Shown: positions 34,763-43,731 of the stretch, piece by piece
How the letters are laid out: the number at the start of each line of letters is the position of its first letter
Position numbering within the stretch: position 1 is the stretch's first letter
Position numbers and translations under genes: made by a program
The notes under the pieces: generated by a model
Told to the model about the DNA's origin: nothing
The model's database searches: none
Seen by the model: only the letters and a program-made list of their open reading frames with translations
Source of the DNA: Bacteroidales bacterium
Lineage (GTDB): Bacteria > Bacteroidota > Bacteroidia > Bacteroidales > Tenuifilaceae
NCBI GenBank assembly: GCA_025361485.1
Contig: JANYLA010000084.1
Span: 1-56,896, forward strand
Length of the DNA: 56,896 bases
Direction: 5' to 3'

Positions 34763-35197
34763 TTAATTTGAGCAGAAGGGATCATTAAAAATTTCCTTAG
34801 GAATTGGCCTATTAAATTGACTCTGAATTGCATCCAACAACAATTCAGCAATAATTGGTTTGGGGATATACGCCGAACAACCCGCTTGAAGGCATCGTTC
34901 CTTGTCGCCGTAAACAACACAGGCAGTTTGAGCAATAATAGGGATGTTTGGTGAAATCCTCTTAATAAGAGCGGCTGCTTGCAGTCCATCAAGGCCGCTC
35001 ATTTTGATATCTAATAATATAAGATCAATACCTCTAGTTCTATTAACTATTTCGACTGCTTTTTCTCCGCTTTCGGCAAAAAGTAATTTAGCACCTGTTT
35101 TGGTAAGAATGATCTCTAATAGCATTGAGCTTGCAGGATCATCCTCTACAACCAAAAAGAGTTTATCTTTCCAATAATAATTAGAGCTTTCGGGCAT
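34763..35197 (-). CDS. Single-domain response regulator
   Basis: The 144-residue protein is one receiver (CheY-like) domain. Acidic-pocket residues are Glu18-Asp20 (VVEDDP), the phospho-acceptor is Asp63 (LLLDIKMSG), the switch residue is Thr91 (AQTA), and the conserved Lys113 sits in YIPKPI. There is no output domain, so it must signal by protein contact or relay phosphate. It is divergent (244 bases) from a large histidine kinase that lacks a receiver, which is the natural candidate partner. Confidence 0.93.
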   Translation of the reverse strand: MPESSNYYWKDKLFLVVEDDPASSMLLEIILTKTGAKLLFAESGEKAVEIVNRTRGIDLILLDIKMSGLDGLQAAALIKRISPNIPIIAQTACVVYGDKERCLQAGCSAYIPKPIIAELLLDAIQSQFNRPIPKEIFNDPFCSN

Positions 35198-35441
35198 TTT
35201 GCTTTAAAAAATAATGTTGAAATTAGAATAAAAAAAAACAATTCGCAATCTTACAGTTACAATATTTATTTTTTTACTCAAAAACAAATTTAAAATGCCT
35301 TCACTAATCATTTTTTAAGTTAGATATTTGTAAATTAACAATTTTAAAGGTTTAATCTTATTAGATTCAAAGAGTCATTTATTTTAACACGTAAACAAAA
35401 AACTTAATGGATCGTTTATAAATAATGAACAATTTCAAGCA

Positions 35442-38400
35442 ATGGTAAGCAAACGAGAATGGTTTTCAATTCCTTCGGTGATTGAATATTTAGTTATAGC
35501 CTTCATCTATATTATTGCTGCTCTAGCAACAACTCTTTCTGTTAAAGATAATTCTTTGCCTTTTTACTTTGCACTTACCACAGGATTAATGGCTGGGATA
35601 ATAATTACTAGAGGAAGTAAATCATTATTCGGCTTTTTAATTGGTGCCATTCTGTGGCAAATCATCACCATTTCTACTTCATTATCCTCTTTACAGTTTT
35701 CTACAATTAGTTCTCTGTTTTTTTTCCTTTCCGAAGGGTTAACGTTATTAATTATTGCAAAATCAATTCAATCAATCTCAGATATTAACTCTTTAATAGA
35801 GCAAAACAATGGTTTAAAGCGATTCTTTATCACCACCCTTTTAGCACCATTGCCACAAGCAGTAATTCTTTCACTCCTTTTTTTAAATTCTGGCGAAATT
35901 CAATCAAACATTTCACTGTTAAGGTTAATTAATCTTTCATGGCTAAGCATATCCGTTTCAATACTATCAATTACACCTTTTCTTATATCGTATTCAGATT
36001 CAATTGAAATATCAGTAATAAAACCAATCAAATTTTCATGGGAGTTAACTTTATTCTTGCTCTTACTCATTGTTCCCAATACACTTGAGATTCTTAATAT
36101 AATTGCACCACCCTATTCGTTTCCTATTCAATACTTAGTATTCCCTTCAATATTCATCATCGCTTTTAGAAAAGATTCAAAAATATTATCGTTTAGTATT
36201 CTTGCTTTTTATTTAGTAACAATTTTTGCTGCTAGCACTAATCATGGAATTTTCTATACAAATAATAAGTTCCTTAACGCTTCGAATATTTACTACTTTA
36301 TTTTATTCTTTTTATTGATTTCACTGATATTAGGAGTGGCGGTAAGCGAAAAACGCTTAGCCTTTGAATCGCTTAAAAAGACCTTTAATGATGTTGAAGA
36401 TGAGGTTGCTCGTCAGATTTCAGTATTCAAGGAGCTTAACTCTAAACTATTTGAGGAAATTGAGAACAAGGGCAATATTGAACGCGAGCTGAGCGAAAGC
36501 CGCGATCTGCTTGACGAATCTCAGGATATTGCAAATATCACTAGTTGGCAACTAAATCTAGAAACAGAGGAGATAATATGGTCTAAATCAGCCGGAAAAA
36601 TATTTGGATTGGACAACCAAACGCCTCCAACAAACCTTCCTGATTACAAAAAATATATTCATCCCGATGACTTAGCTTATGCTGACAGCATAATTAAAAG
36701 AGCCGGAAAATCACCAATTAACTTTGAGGCAGAAATCCGACATTTACTGCCAAATAACAGTGTTAACTATGTTCTTATTCGCGGTAAGTCATTCGAAGAG
36801 AAGGGAAAAATGTCAAAAATTATTGGACTATCGCTTGACATAACAAAAAAGAAGGAGATTGAAAAACAGCTAACCGAGAATGAGGAAAAATACAGAGCCC
36901 TATATGAATCAAACATTAACTCAGTTAGCATAATCAATCCCGAAACCAAAATACTTATTGATGTCAATCATGCATTTGAGCATAGATACGGCTTTAATAA
37001 GGCAGCGCTAATCGGGCAACCATATTCCATAATCACATCAGAAGTTGAAGATACTTACTCCGCCATTGATAACGCATACCGCACTGGTTCGCACAGGGTT
37101 CAATCAAGAGTACATAAGAAAAAAAACGGTGAGGAGTTTTATGTAGAAGGGTACTTTGTAAAATTCATGAGCTCCGGCAAACCCTTAATATTTAGTATCT
37201 CGCAAGATATTACCCAAAGAAGAAATGCTGAAAAAATTTTAGCTGAGCGTGAACTGCAATACAGATTGTTCTTCGAATCAGATCTCATCGGTATGGCCGA
37301 AGCGACAACTCAAAAGGAATGGATAACCTTTAATAATAAACTATGCTTAATTCTTGGTTATTCGGCAAATGAACTTATCAAAAAGACATGGGATACAATA
37401 ACTCATCCCGAAGATTTAAAAATGGAGATGAAGTTTTATAACGATATTATTGTTCGTAAAAATAGTGCATATAGTATCGAAAAAAGATTCATCAAAAAGG
37501 ATGGATCTTACATCTACTGTAAAGTGGCAGTTAAGGCAATTTTAAATCCCCAAGGAAATATTTCACATCTGGTTAAGCTTATCGAAGATATTTCTTCGCG
37601 CAAACAGGTAGAGAGAGACCTATTAGAAAGTAGAGCAACGCTTCGAAGAGCTCAACAAATTGCCAAACTAGGAAGTTGGAGTTGGAATCCTGCTATGAAT
37701 ATGATTTCGCTAAACGATGAAGCCTATCCGCTTTTAGGTTGGAAAAGATCCCATGCCCCTTTTAGCATAAAGAATTTTATTGAGTTGATAGTCCCAGAGA
37801 AAAGAGACCTCGTTGTAAACTTAATTGATGAGGCAAAAAAAGGGCAAAAAGCATTGGACAGTATTGAAATTCCTATCCAAATAAATGCCGAAGAATTGAG
37901 ATATATCCTACTGAATGTGGGTTATAATTTTGGGAGCTCTGTTGCCGTTTCGGAAGTTGTTGCAACAATGGCCGATATTACAGATATTAAGAAAGCGGAA
38001 ATGGCCCTTAAAGAAGCAAACTCGTTAAAAGATCAAATATTCTCGATTATTGCTCACGATTTAAGAGGTCCTATCGGAACCATTAACCAGATGATTACAT
38101 TTATTGCCAACGACACCGATTCAATAGACAATGAAACACGTAACGATTTGATGGTTTCGTTGAAAGACACATCACAAGAAACCTATAATTTGCTCGAAAA
38201 TCTTCTGGATTGGGCTAAAAGTCAACGGCAAATCACTTACCAACCTGAAAATATTCTCCTTAAAACCTCTACCGATACTGCTATCGCACTGCTATCGGGT
38301 ATGGCTTCGCCAAAAAATATCACTATCACCAACTCTATTGACAGTGCTATTTCCGCATTCGCCGATCCTTATATGATCAATACCGTTTTCAGAAACTTAA

Positions 38401-38696
38401 TCTCAAATGCAATTAAATTTACCCCAAAAAATGGTAGCATTAACATTCAAGCCTCTAAGGTTGAATCCGTTGTAACCATTAAATTCATTGATTCTGGAAT
38501 CGGCATCCCCAAAAAGTTAATTGCTAGCATCTTCGATAACAGCAGCAGTTACTCAACTCCGGGTACAAATAATGAGAAAGGAACAGGGCTCGGATTAAAG
38601 CTTGCAAAAAGATTGATTAGTCAAAGCAATGGAACCATTTCGGTTGATTCAGAGCCGAACAAAGGAACTACATTTACAATCACCCTATCTGCATAA
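35442..38696 (+). CDS. Membrane PAS sensor histidine kinase, MASE1-like input
   Basis: The 1084-residue protein has about nine hydrophobic helices in residues 10-305, resembling the MASE1 sensor domain. A short coiled coil is followed by four PAS domains (about 360-470, 475-595, 600-725 and 730-850). The kinase core has a HisKA box with His872 in IIAHDLRGP, and an ATPase domain (about 970-1084) with N box FRNLISNAIKFT, GIGIPKK and GTGLGLKLAKR. It senses unknown ligands or redox state and phosphorylates a response regulator. It has no receiver of its own. The divergent lone receiver at 34763-35197 is the likely target. Confidence 0.92.
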   Translation: MVSKREWFSIPSVIEYLVIAFIYIIAALATTLSVKDNSLPFYFALTTGLMAGIIITRGSKSLFGFLIGAILWQIITISTSLSSLQFSTISSLFFFLSEGLTLLIIAKSIQSISDINSLIEQNNGLKRFFITTLLAPLPQAVILSLLFLNSGEIQSNISLLRLINLSWLSISVSILSITPFLISYSDSIEISVIKPIKFSWELTLFLLLLIVPNTLEILNIIAPPYSFPIQYLVFPSIFIIAFRKDSKILSFSILAFYLVTIFAASTNHGIFYTNNKFLNASNIYYFILFFLLISLILGVAVSEKRLAFESLKKTFNDVEDEVARQISVFKELNSKLFEEIENKGNIERELSESRDLLDESQDIANITSWQLNLETEEIIWSKSAGKIFGLDNQTPPTNLPDYKKYIHPDDLAYADSIIKRAGKSPINFEAEIRHLLPNNSVNYVLIRGKSFEEKGKMSKIIGLSLDITKKKEIEKQLTENEEKYRALYESNINSVSIINPETKILIDVNHAFEHRYGFNKAALIGQPYSIITSEVEDTYSAIDNAYRTGSHRVQSRVHKKKNGEEFYVEGYFVKFMSSGKPLIFSISQDITQRRNAEKILAERELQYRLFFESDLIGMAEATTQKEWITFNNKLCLILGYSANELIKKTWDTITHPEDLKMEMKFYNDIIVRKNSAYSIEKRFIKKDGSYIYCKVAVKAILNPQGNISHLVKLIEDISSRKQVERDLLESRATLRRAQQIAKLGSWSWNPAMNMISLNDEAYPLLGWKRSHAPFSIKNFIELIVPEKRDLVVNLIDEAKKGQKALDSIEIPIQINAEELRYILLNVGYNFGSSVAVSEVVATMADITDIKKAEMALKEANSLKDQIFSIIAHDLRGPIGTINQMITFIANDTDSIDNETRNDLMVSLKDTSQETYNLLENLLDWAKSQRQITYQPENILLKTSTDTAIALLSGMASPKNITITNSIDSAISAFADPYMINTVFRNLISNAIKFTPKNGSINIQASKVESVVTIKFIDSGIGIPKKLIASIFDNSSSYSTPGTNNEKGTGLGLKLAKRLISQSNGTISVDSEPNKGTTFTITLSA

Positions 38697-38730
38697 TGTT
38701 TTAAATTTATGATTATAAAATCATTGGCTT

Positions 38731-38760
38731 ATTGATGCATTAACCCATTGTCTCATTAAT
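38731..38760. repeat. Low-complexity CATTGTCTCATTA-type stretch
   Basis: The words ATTGATGCATTAA and CCATTGTCTCATTAA resemble the stretch at 49555-49583. Here the stretch also supplies the -33 TTG of the mntP promoter. Confidence 0.4.
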
Positions 38761-38776
38761 TTTTATTCTATTTTTG
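38748..38776 (+). promoter_or_regulatory. Candidate promoter of mntP
   Basis: TTG (38748-38750), an 18-base spacer and TATTTTTG (38769-38776) match the -33/-7 pattern, 17 bases before the ATG. No Mn-riboswitch-like (yybP) fold is recognisable in this short leader. Confidence 0.55.
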
Positions 38777-38793
38777 CTGGCAAATTCTATACA

Positions 38794-39351
38794 ATGGGCA
38801 TAATAACTCTATTCTTTCTGGCTGTTGGATTATGCTTCGACACCTTTGCAGTCTCAGTTTCAAGTGGTCTACTTCGTAAAGAGATTGTTTTTTGGCAAGC
38901 CGTGCGGATTGCTTTCTTTCTTGCTATTTTTCAAGCAATTATGCCTGTCCTAGGCTGGCTAGGTGGTATTACTATCAAGGAGTGGATTGAGCCATTCGAT
39001 CATTGGGTCGCCCTCGGAATACTCTCCATTTTAGGTGTTAAGATGCTAATTGAGAGCCTTAAGAAAGGTGAAGAAAAGAATATCAATCCTCTGGATATTC
39101 GAGTAATTATTAGCATGGCATTAGCCACAAGCATTGATGCTTTTGCCGTTGGTATCAGCTTTGCAATTATTGAGGTGAATATGTTTTTGGCTGTTCTTAT
39201 AATTGGTTCTGTAACCTTTATCGCCTCTATGCTAGGTATTCTCTTCGGAAAAAAAACAGGTTCCCATTTTGGTCAAAAGATTGAAATCATTGGAGGTCTA
39301 ATACTCATTGCTATAGGGATTAAGATTGTAATTGAACATTATCAGGTTTAG
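38794..39351 (+). CDS. mntP: Manganese efflux pump MntP
   Basis: The 185-residue protein has six predicted membrane helices in two homologous halves. Each half holds the family's conserved Asp motif: GLCFDTFAVSVSSGL (about 12-26) and ATSIDAFAVGISFA (about 110-123). It exports Mn2+ from the cytoplasm and protects against manganese toxicity. Length and internal symmetry are normal. It is monocistronic between the PAS kinase and a convergent TPR kinase gene, with no MntR-type regulator nearby. Confidence 0.95.
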   Translation: MGIITLFFLAVGLCFDTFAVSVSSGLLRKEIVFWQAVRIAFFLAIFQAIMPVLGWLGGITIKEWIEPFDHWVALGILSILGVKMLIESLKKGEEKNINPLDIRVIISMALATSIDAFAVGISFAIIEVNMFLAVLIIGSVTFIASMLGILFGKKTGSHFGQKIEIIGGLILIAIGIKIVIEHYQV

Positions 39352-39390
39352 TAAAATGATTTCTGTTAAAATCAACCCCTTTTCCTTAAT

Positions 39391-41160
39391 TTAGTTTTTA
39401 AGCACTTTCATAGGAAGGGTAAAGAAAAATTTACTGCCTACATTTTCCTGACTTTCCACCCAAATTTCACCGCCATTTATTTGAATAAAATCCTTGCAAA
39501 GGATAAGCCCTAAACCTGTTCCTTTTTCGTCGAGTGTCCCCCGAGTCGAAAACACCTGCTTGCCAAAAAGTTTACCAACTGATTCTTTGGAAATCCCACG
39601 ACCATTATCGGCAACACAAACCGTAATAAAACCATTATTACCTATAGAAGAAATGGTTATACTATTACCATTTTCGCTAAACTTAATGGCATTGGTAATT
39701 AAATTTCGCAAAACAAGTTCAACCATATCCTTATCAGCAAAAACTTCTGTATTAATATTCGTGCTGTTTATAAGATCAACACCCTTCTGTCGAGCAGCTT
39801 TCTCGTAAAGGTTAACTTTACTCGATGCAATTTCATGAATATCAAAAGTAATAGGCTTAATTGCACTCCCCTTCATCTGACTTGAAGCCCACTTCAGTAG
39901 ATTTTCAAGCAGTTCAGTATTATACTCAACGTTTTTTGAAAGTTCAAGCAAAATATATTTTTCCTCCTCAGGTGAAAAATGACCTTCCTTCGTCATATTT
40001 AACATGCTAATTAACGATGCCAAAGGGCTCCTTAAATCATGCGATATAATTGAAAAAAGTTTATCCTTAAGTGCGTTAAGATCTCGAAGTTCCTCGGCTT
40101 GATGCTCAATCTCATCCCTCTGTTGGCTAATCTCAATATTTTTAATATTCAATAAAATATTGGTTTTCTTAATCTTATGATAACCAAAGTAGATTAAAAC
40201 AGAAATAATTAAAACGATAAGAATTATTCCGATATAAATATTCCTCATCAATCTTTGCTGGCTAATCTCAGCTTCCTGTAATTTCTTTTCTTTGCTTAGT
40301 AATTCAATCTGCATTTGTTGTTCTTTGGAGATCAGCTCTACTTTGCTAAGATTAACTTTATTTTCCTGTAGTTCCTGTTTTTTTACTTTTAACTCCTGCT
40401 CAGCCGCGTCCTTTACATTCTCAACCTCAATCACTTTGGAGTTGGCCTGATCAACCATTAAGCGAGCCTCGCTCTCCTTTTTGGCGGTTTCATCCAGCTG
40501 AATCTTTTTCGAAATAGCCGCAAATAGATTAAAGTATTGAGTTGATTTTTCTCTATCGCCAGTCTTATCGTAAACGCGAGTCATTAAAGAGTAGCAGTTT
40601 CTGAGAATTTTAGCATCAGCAATGTCCTTGGCTATGGTTTCGGCTTCGGTTAAATATGGAATTGACTCATTAAATTTTTCGAGTTCATAATACGAATTTG
40701 CGACATTCAAAAGCGATGACACTAAATCTTGCTTCCGAGCCATCTTACGGCTTATATCCAAACTTCGAGTAAAATAGATAAGCGAATTTTCGTAATTTTT
40801 AAGTTCGGTATTAAGTAGTCCGATTTTGGTATTTAAAACTAAGATGCCGTTAAGATTAGTGAGATTTTCGCTCATAGCAAGCGATTTCTTAAGCTGCTCA
40901 ATCGATTCGGTTAAGCAACCATGAGTCCAATACGTATTTCCAGCTTGATGATAGTAAAACGAGGCTTGATTGTAATCTTTCGCAATCTCCGACTCAGTCC
41001 CTTTGAGGATGTAACCCTCAATCAATTTTTTTACCTCAACCGGCAAATTAACTGGCTGCTGAGCAAAAACTATTTGCTTGCTCCCGATTAAGATAAAAAA
41101 CATCGGCAACATTAAACGCATCATGAGAATCTTACTTGTAAACGTAGTCTTTGTCGACAT
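39391..41160 (-). CDS. TPR-sensor histidine kinase
   Basis: The 589-residue protein has an N-terminal signal sequence (about 12-34, ending VFAQQ), TPR repeats (about 60-230), a coiled coil (about 240-300), a transmembrane segment (about 304-326), a second coiled coil and a kinase core. His374 sits in IISHDLRSP. The ATPase domain shows LRNLITNAIKFS, DNGRGISKE and GTGLGLILCKDF. The ATG-proximal order (signal, TPR, coiled coil, membrane, cytoplasmic output) parallels the SpoIIE phosphatase receptor at 3506-5704. The response regulator is unknown; the only one in the window is at 34763-35197. Confidence 0.92.
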   Translation of the reverse strand: MSTKTTFTSKILMMRLMLPMFFILIGSKQIVFAQQPVNLPVEVKKLIEGYILKGTESEIAKDYNQASFYYHQAGNTYWTHGCLTESIEQLKKSLAMSENLTNLNGILVLNTKIGLLNTELKNYENSLIYFTRSLDISRKMARKQDLVSSLLNVANSYYELEKFNESIPYLTEAETIAKDIADAKILRNCYSLMTRVYDKTGDREKSTQYFNLFAAISKKIQLDETAKKESEARLMVDQANSKVIEVENVKDAAEQELKVKKQELQENKVNLSKVELISKEQQMQIELLSKEKKLQEAEISQQRLMRNIYIGIILIVLIISVLIYFGYHKIKKTNILLNIKNIEISQQRDEIEHQAEELRDLNALKDKLFSIISHDLRSPLASLISMLNMTKEGHFSPEEEKYILLELSKNVEYNTELLENLLKWASSQMKGSAIKPITFDIHEIASSKVNLYEKAARQKGVDLINSTNINTEVFADKDMVELVLRNLITNAIKFSENGNSITISSIGNNGFITVCVADNGRGISKESVGKLFGKQVFSTRGTLDEKGTGLGLILCKDFIQINGGEIWVESQENVGSKFFFTLPMKVLKN

Positions 41161-41347
41161 ATAAAAAACTGATTATAAAACCTTAAAGGATATCAAAATT
41201 ATAAATTGTTTTCAATTAAAACCCTTTATTGCTAAAAACAACATGTTTTAAGTTCTTACTTTATTTCGTGAAATAGGTTATGTATTTTTGATAAAGGAAT
41301 ACTATTTGGACACAAACAAGGCTAAAAGGTATAAAACTCGACAAAAA

Positions 41348-41371
41348 AGCCTATCCAAGGAAGGATAGGCT
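41348..41371 (-). terminator. Terminator of the cytidylate-kinase-like gene
   Basis: AGCCTATCC (41348-41356) pairs perfectly with GGATAGGCT (41363-41371). The A run to its left gives a U tract on the minus strand. It lies 32 bases past the stop. Confidence 0.8.
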
Positions 41372-41402
41372 AAATAGTAAAAAGATGCATCAACGAATAG
41401 AA

Positions 41403-42101
41403 CTAGTAAATGAATTTGCGTATCTCAATAGCTTTAATTACAACATCAACAATTTCCCTTACCGTAAGAGTCATGCTATTAAATGAAATATCAAAACGTG
41501 TGTAATCGGTATTCTTACCTCCAAAATAGTCTCTAAACTCTTCGCGTTGCTTATCGACACTGAGCACAAAAGCTTCAGCTTCTTTAGGATCAATCTGCAT
41601 TTTTTCAGCAATTCTTAATGCACGCCATTCGAGGGGTGCCTCAAGGTTGATGTGTAATGATCGAGAGATATCGCGAGTAATAGCAACGCCTCCCCTTCCA
41701 AGTATCACAACACGTCCATTACAGGCAATTGATCGAATAACTTCTTTCACCGTTTTCCTGATAATCCTATCGCTCTTATAGTATTTACTTGAAAACGATT
41801 GCAATATATCATCCATCATGGTTTTCTTCCTTGCCTCCATCACATAGTTAATCTCTTCAGGTGGTAAATTCAATGCGTGAGCTGCTGCGTTTTGTATCTC
41901 CTCCTTCCCCACCCATCTCCATGTATCGCCACTTTTAAACTCGTAACGATAATTCAGCTCATTAACCAGCATTTGCGCTACTTGAGTTCCAGAACAGCCC
42001 ATCTCACGAGACAAAGTAATTATTGGCCCAGGTTCAGGGCAAGGTTTAAGGCATTCTTTATGCCTATTGATCAGGTATTGAACTAAATCAACTTTTGCCA
42101 T
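41403..42101 (-). CDS. Cytidylate-kinase-like protein
   Basis: The 232-residue protein belongs to the cytidylate-kinase-like family. Its nucleotide-binding segment is ITLSREMGCSGTQVAQML (about 28-45), a relaxed P-loop without the usual GKS/T. Further parts are GRVVILGRGGVAITRD and the Arg-rich EAPLEWRALRIAEKM. True Cmk phosphorylates CMP, but this branch is widespread in anaerobes and its substrate is unproven. N-terminal residues 1-25 include two Cys (ECLKPCPEPGP). It is monocistronic. Confidence 0.8.
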   Translation of the reverse strand: MAKVDLVQYLINRHKECLKPCPEPGPIITLSREMGCSGTQVAQMLVNELNYRYEFKSGDTWRWVGKEEIQNAAAHALNLPPEEINYVMEARKKTMMDDILQSFSSKYYKSDRIIRKTVKEVIRSIACNGRVVILGRGGVAITRDISRSLHINLEAPLEWRALRIAEKMQIDPKEAEAFVLSVDKQREEFRDYFGGKNTDYTRFDISFNSMTLTVREIVDVVIKAIEIRKFIY

Positions 42102-42245
42102 GGTAGTATTTTTTAATCAAACAGAGATTAAACGACTCTCACAAAACCTTCGGCAAAAAACAGAACTATTACAGTATAAATTTACCTGAAAAAATATCAA
42201 AAATCAATTTAAACTAGAAGAATATCAAAGTTTTGACAAAAATAA

Positions 42246-42292
42246 AATGCTTAAGGTTAGCAACGATTATTAAGCTGCTAACCTTAAGCATT
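42246..42292 (-). terminator. Terminator of the nitronate monooxygenase-like gene
   Basis: A perfect 17-bp stem (42246-42262 with 42276-42292) encloses a 13-base loop. It is 47 bases past the stop, with an A-rich flank giving U residues on the minus strand. Confidence 0.7.
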
Positions 42293-42338
42293 GAATTATT
42301 AAAAACTGATCTTTTGAGTAACCAGTTTATGTTTCCTA

Positions 42339-43409
42339 TTATTTACTTAAACTATACTCCTTTTTGAGCGTTTTAAAAGTTTCTTTAACCGATATTATTT
42401 TGGTGGCTAAATATGCGTTAGTGCCTGCAAAAGCATATCCATGTTCAAAGTTTCCTTTAAACGCACTGATAAGAGCAGTAATGATACAGTAAGGGCTTGA
42501 TGAAATCTCGCACGTTTTAATACACTTGAAGGGACACTTGATGGGCTGCTTAATGCCCAACTTCACCTTGTCGAGAAAACCATTACCGATAGCCCTGCCA
42601 GGCATTCCCACAGGACTTTTGATTATTTCGATATCCTCCTGCTTTGCATCGATATACGATTGCTTAAAGGCATCGGAAGCATCGCACTCGTCGGTTGTTA
42701 CAAAACGAGTAGCCATTTGAACACCCGATGCGCCCAAATTCATAATATCCTTAATATCCTGACCGGTATAAATACCACCAGCAGCAATAACAGGTATGGT
42801 TTGATTATACTCTAGCTCAAATCTCCTAACCTCTGCAACAACCTCAGGAATAAGTCTTTCTAAGGTGAAGTTTTCATTATCAATTTGATCTGCTTTAAAT
42901 CCTAAGTGACCTCCAGCCTTTGGACCTTCAACCACAATTGCATCAGGCAGATAATTGTATATTTTTTTCCACTTCTCGCAAATCAGCTTTGCAGCTCGGC
43001 CCGAGGAGACAATCGGCACCAACTTAGTAGTGCTATCGCTTTTAAGAAAACCCGGTAAATCGAGAGGCAAACCAGCACCAGAGAATATAATATCGGCTTT
43101 CTCGGATATAGATGTTTTTACCATATCGGCAAAATTCGACATGGCAACCATAACATTTACTCCAATAACACCTTTTGTTTTCTCTCTAGCTTTTCGCAAC
43201 TCTTCTTTTAACCCATGAATGCTTGCCTCAAGATAATCTGTTGTAAATTCACGGTAAAGCAAACCAAGCCCAGCGCTCGAAATTACACCAACGCCTCCTT
43301 CATTAGCAACTGCGGCTGCCAATCCCGAGAGAGAGATACCAACCCCCATGCCTCCCTGAACCACAGGAATAGCAATTGCCAAATTTCCAATCTGTAATGG
43401 TTTCATCAT
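42339..43409 (-). CDS. FMN-dependent nitronate monooxygenase-like protein with Cys-rich tail
   Basis: The 356-residue TIM-barrel protein shows family motifs: PVVQGGMGVGISLSGLAAAV, GVGVISSAG, VEGPKAGGHLG (flavin and catalytic region with GGHLG) and AAGGIYTGQDIKDIMNLGASGVQMATRF split over the phosphate-binding loops. Relatives are nitronate monooxygenases and the enoyl-ACP reductase FabK. The C-terminal segment carries four Cys (292, 296, 300 and 308, spacing C-x3-C-x3-C-x7-C), a set that could bind an iron-sulfur cluster. The substrate is not certain, and an oxygenase reaction would be odd in an anaerobe. Confidence 0.85.
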   Translation of the reverse strand: MMKPLQIGNLAIAIPVVQGGMGVGISLSGLAAAVANEGGVGVISSAGLGLLYREFTTDYLEASIHGLKEELRKAREKTKGVIGVNVMVAMSNFADMVKTSISEKADIIFSGAGLPLDLPGFLKSDSTTKLVPIVSSGRAAKLICEKWKKIYNYLPDAIVVEGPKAGGHLGFKADQIDNENFTLERLIPEVVAEVRRFELEYNQTIPVIAAGGIYTGQDIKDIMNLGASGVQMATRFVTTDECDASDAFKQSYIDAKQEDIEIIKSPVGMPGRAIGNGFLDKVKLGIKQPIKCPFKCIKTCEISSSPYCIITALISAFKGNFEHGYAFAGTNAYLATKIISVKETFKTLKKEYSLSK

Positions 43410-43655
43410 TTCCTTAAATATTACTAAGGCTCAAAGGTACTCTTAAATAATGGCAATTGTACACTCGTTTATCTATTTTTAAAGATGCAGGCATAATTAT
43501 CGTTTTGTTTAATAATTTTAAACACACTAAACAACGAGCAATATAAATCGCTTTTAAAACATTCAAAAAGAAAGAATCTGTCTTTATAAAAAATAAGTTT
43601 AAACTTAAACCACATATTTCATGGGTGTTTAGTTTAGTATTTTCAAATAGCAATG

Positions 43656-43672
43656 CATTAATCTGATTAATG
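43656..43672. promoter_or_regulatory. Dyad before the outer-membrane protein gene
   Basis: CATTAAT and ATTAATG form a perfect 7-bp inverted repeat around CTG. It ends 24 bases upstream of the -7 box, overlapping or abutting the expected -33 position, so it could be an operator. Confidence 0.4.
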
Positions 43673-43696
43673 AATCAATACGAACACTTGAAAATT

Positions 43697-43704
43697 TATC
43701 TTTG
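43697..43704 (+). promoter_or_regulatory. Promoter -7 box
   Basis: TATCTTTG matches TAnnTTTG, 27 bases before the ATG of the outer-membrane protein gene. No TTG is at the right distance upstream. Confidence 0.45.
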
Positions 43705-43731
43705 AATAATACATAGCAAATAAAACCTATT

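Larger units (their letters stand above)
43410..43731. other. 322-base intergenic region
   Basis: This is the divergent region between the nitronate monooxygenase-like gene and an outer-membrane protein gene. It holds a 12-bp palindrome AAGTTTAAACTT (43595-43606), a dyad at 43656-43672 and a -7 box at 43697-43704. No gene is supported; two antisense frames here lack any recognisable feature. Confidence 0.6.
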
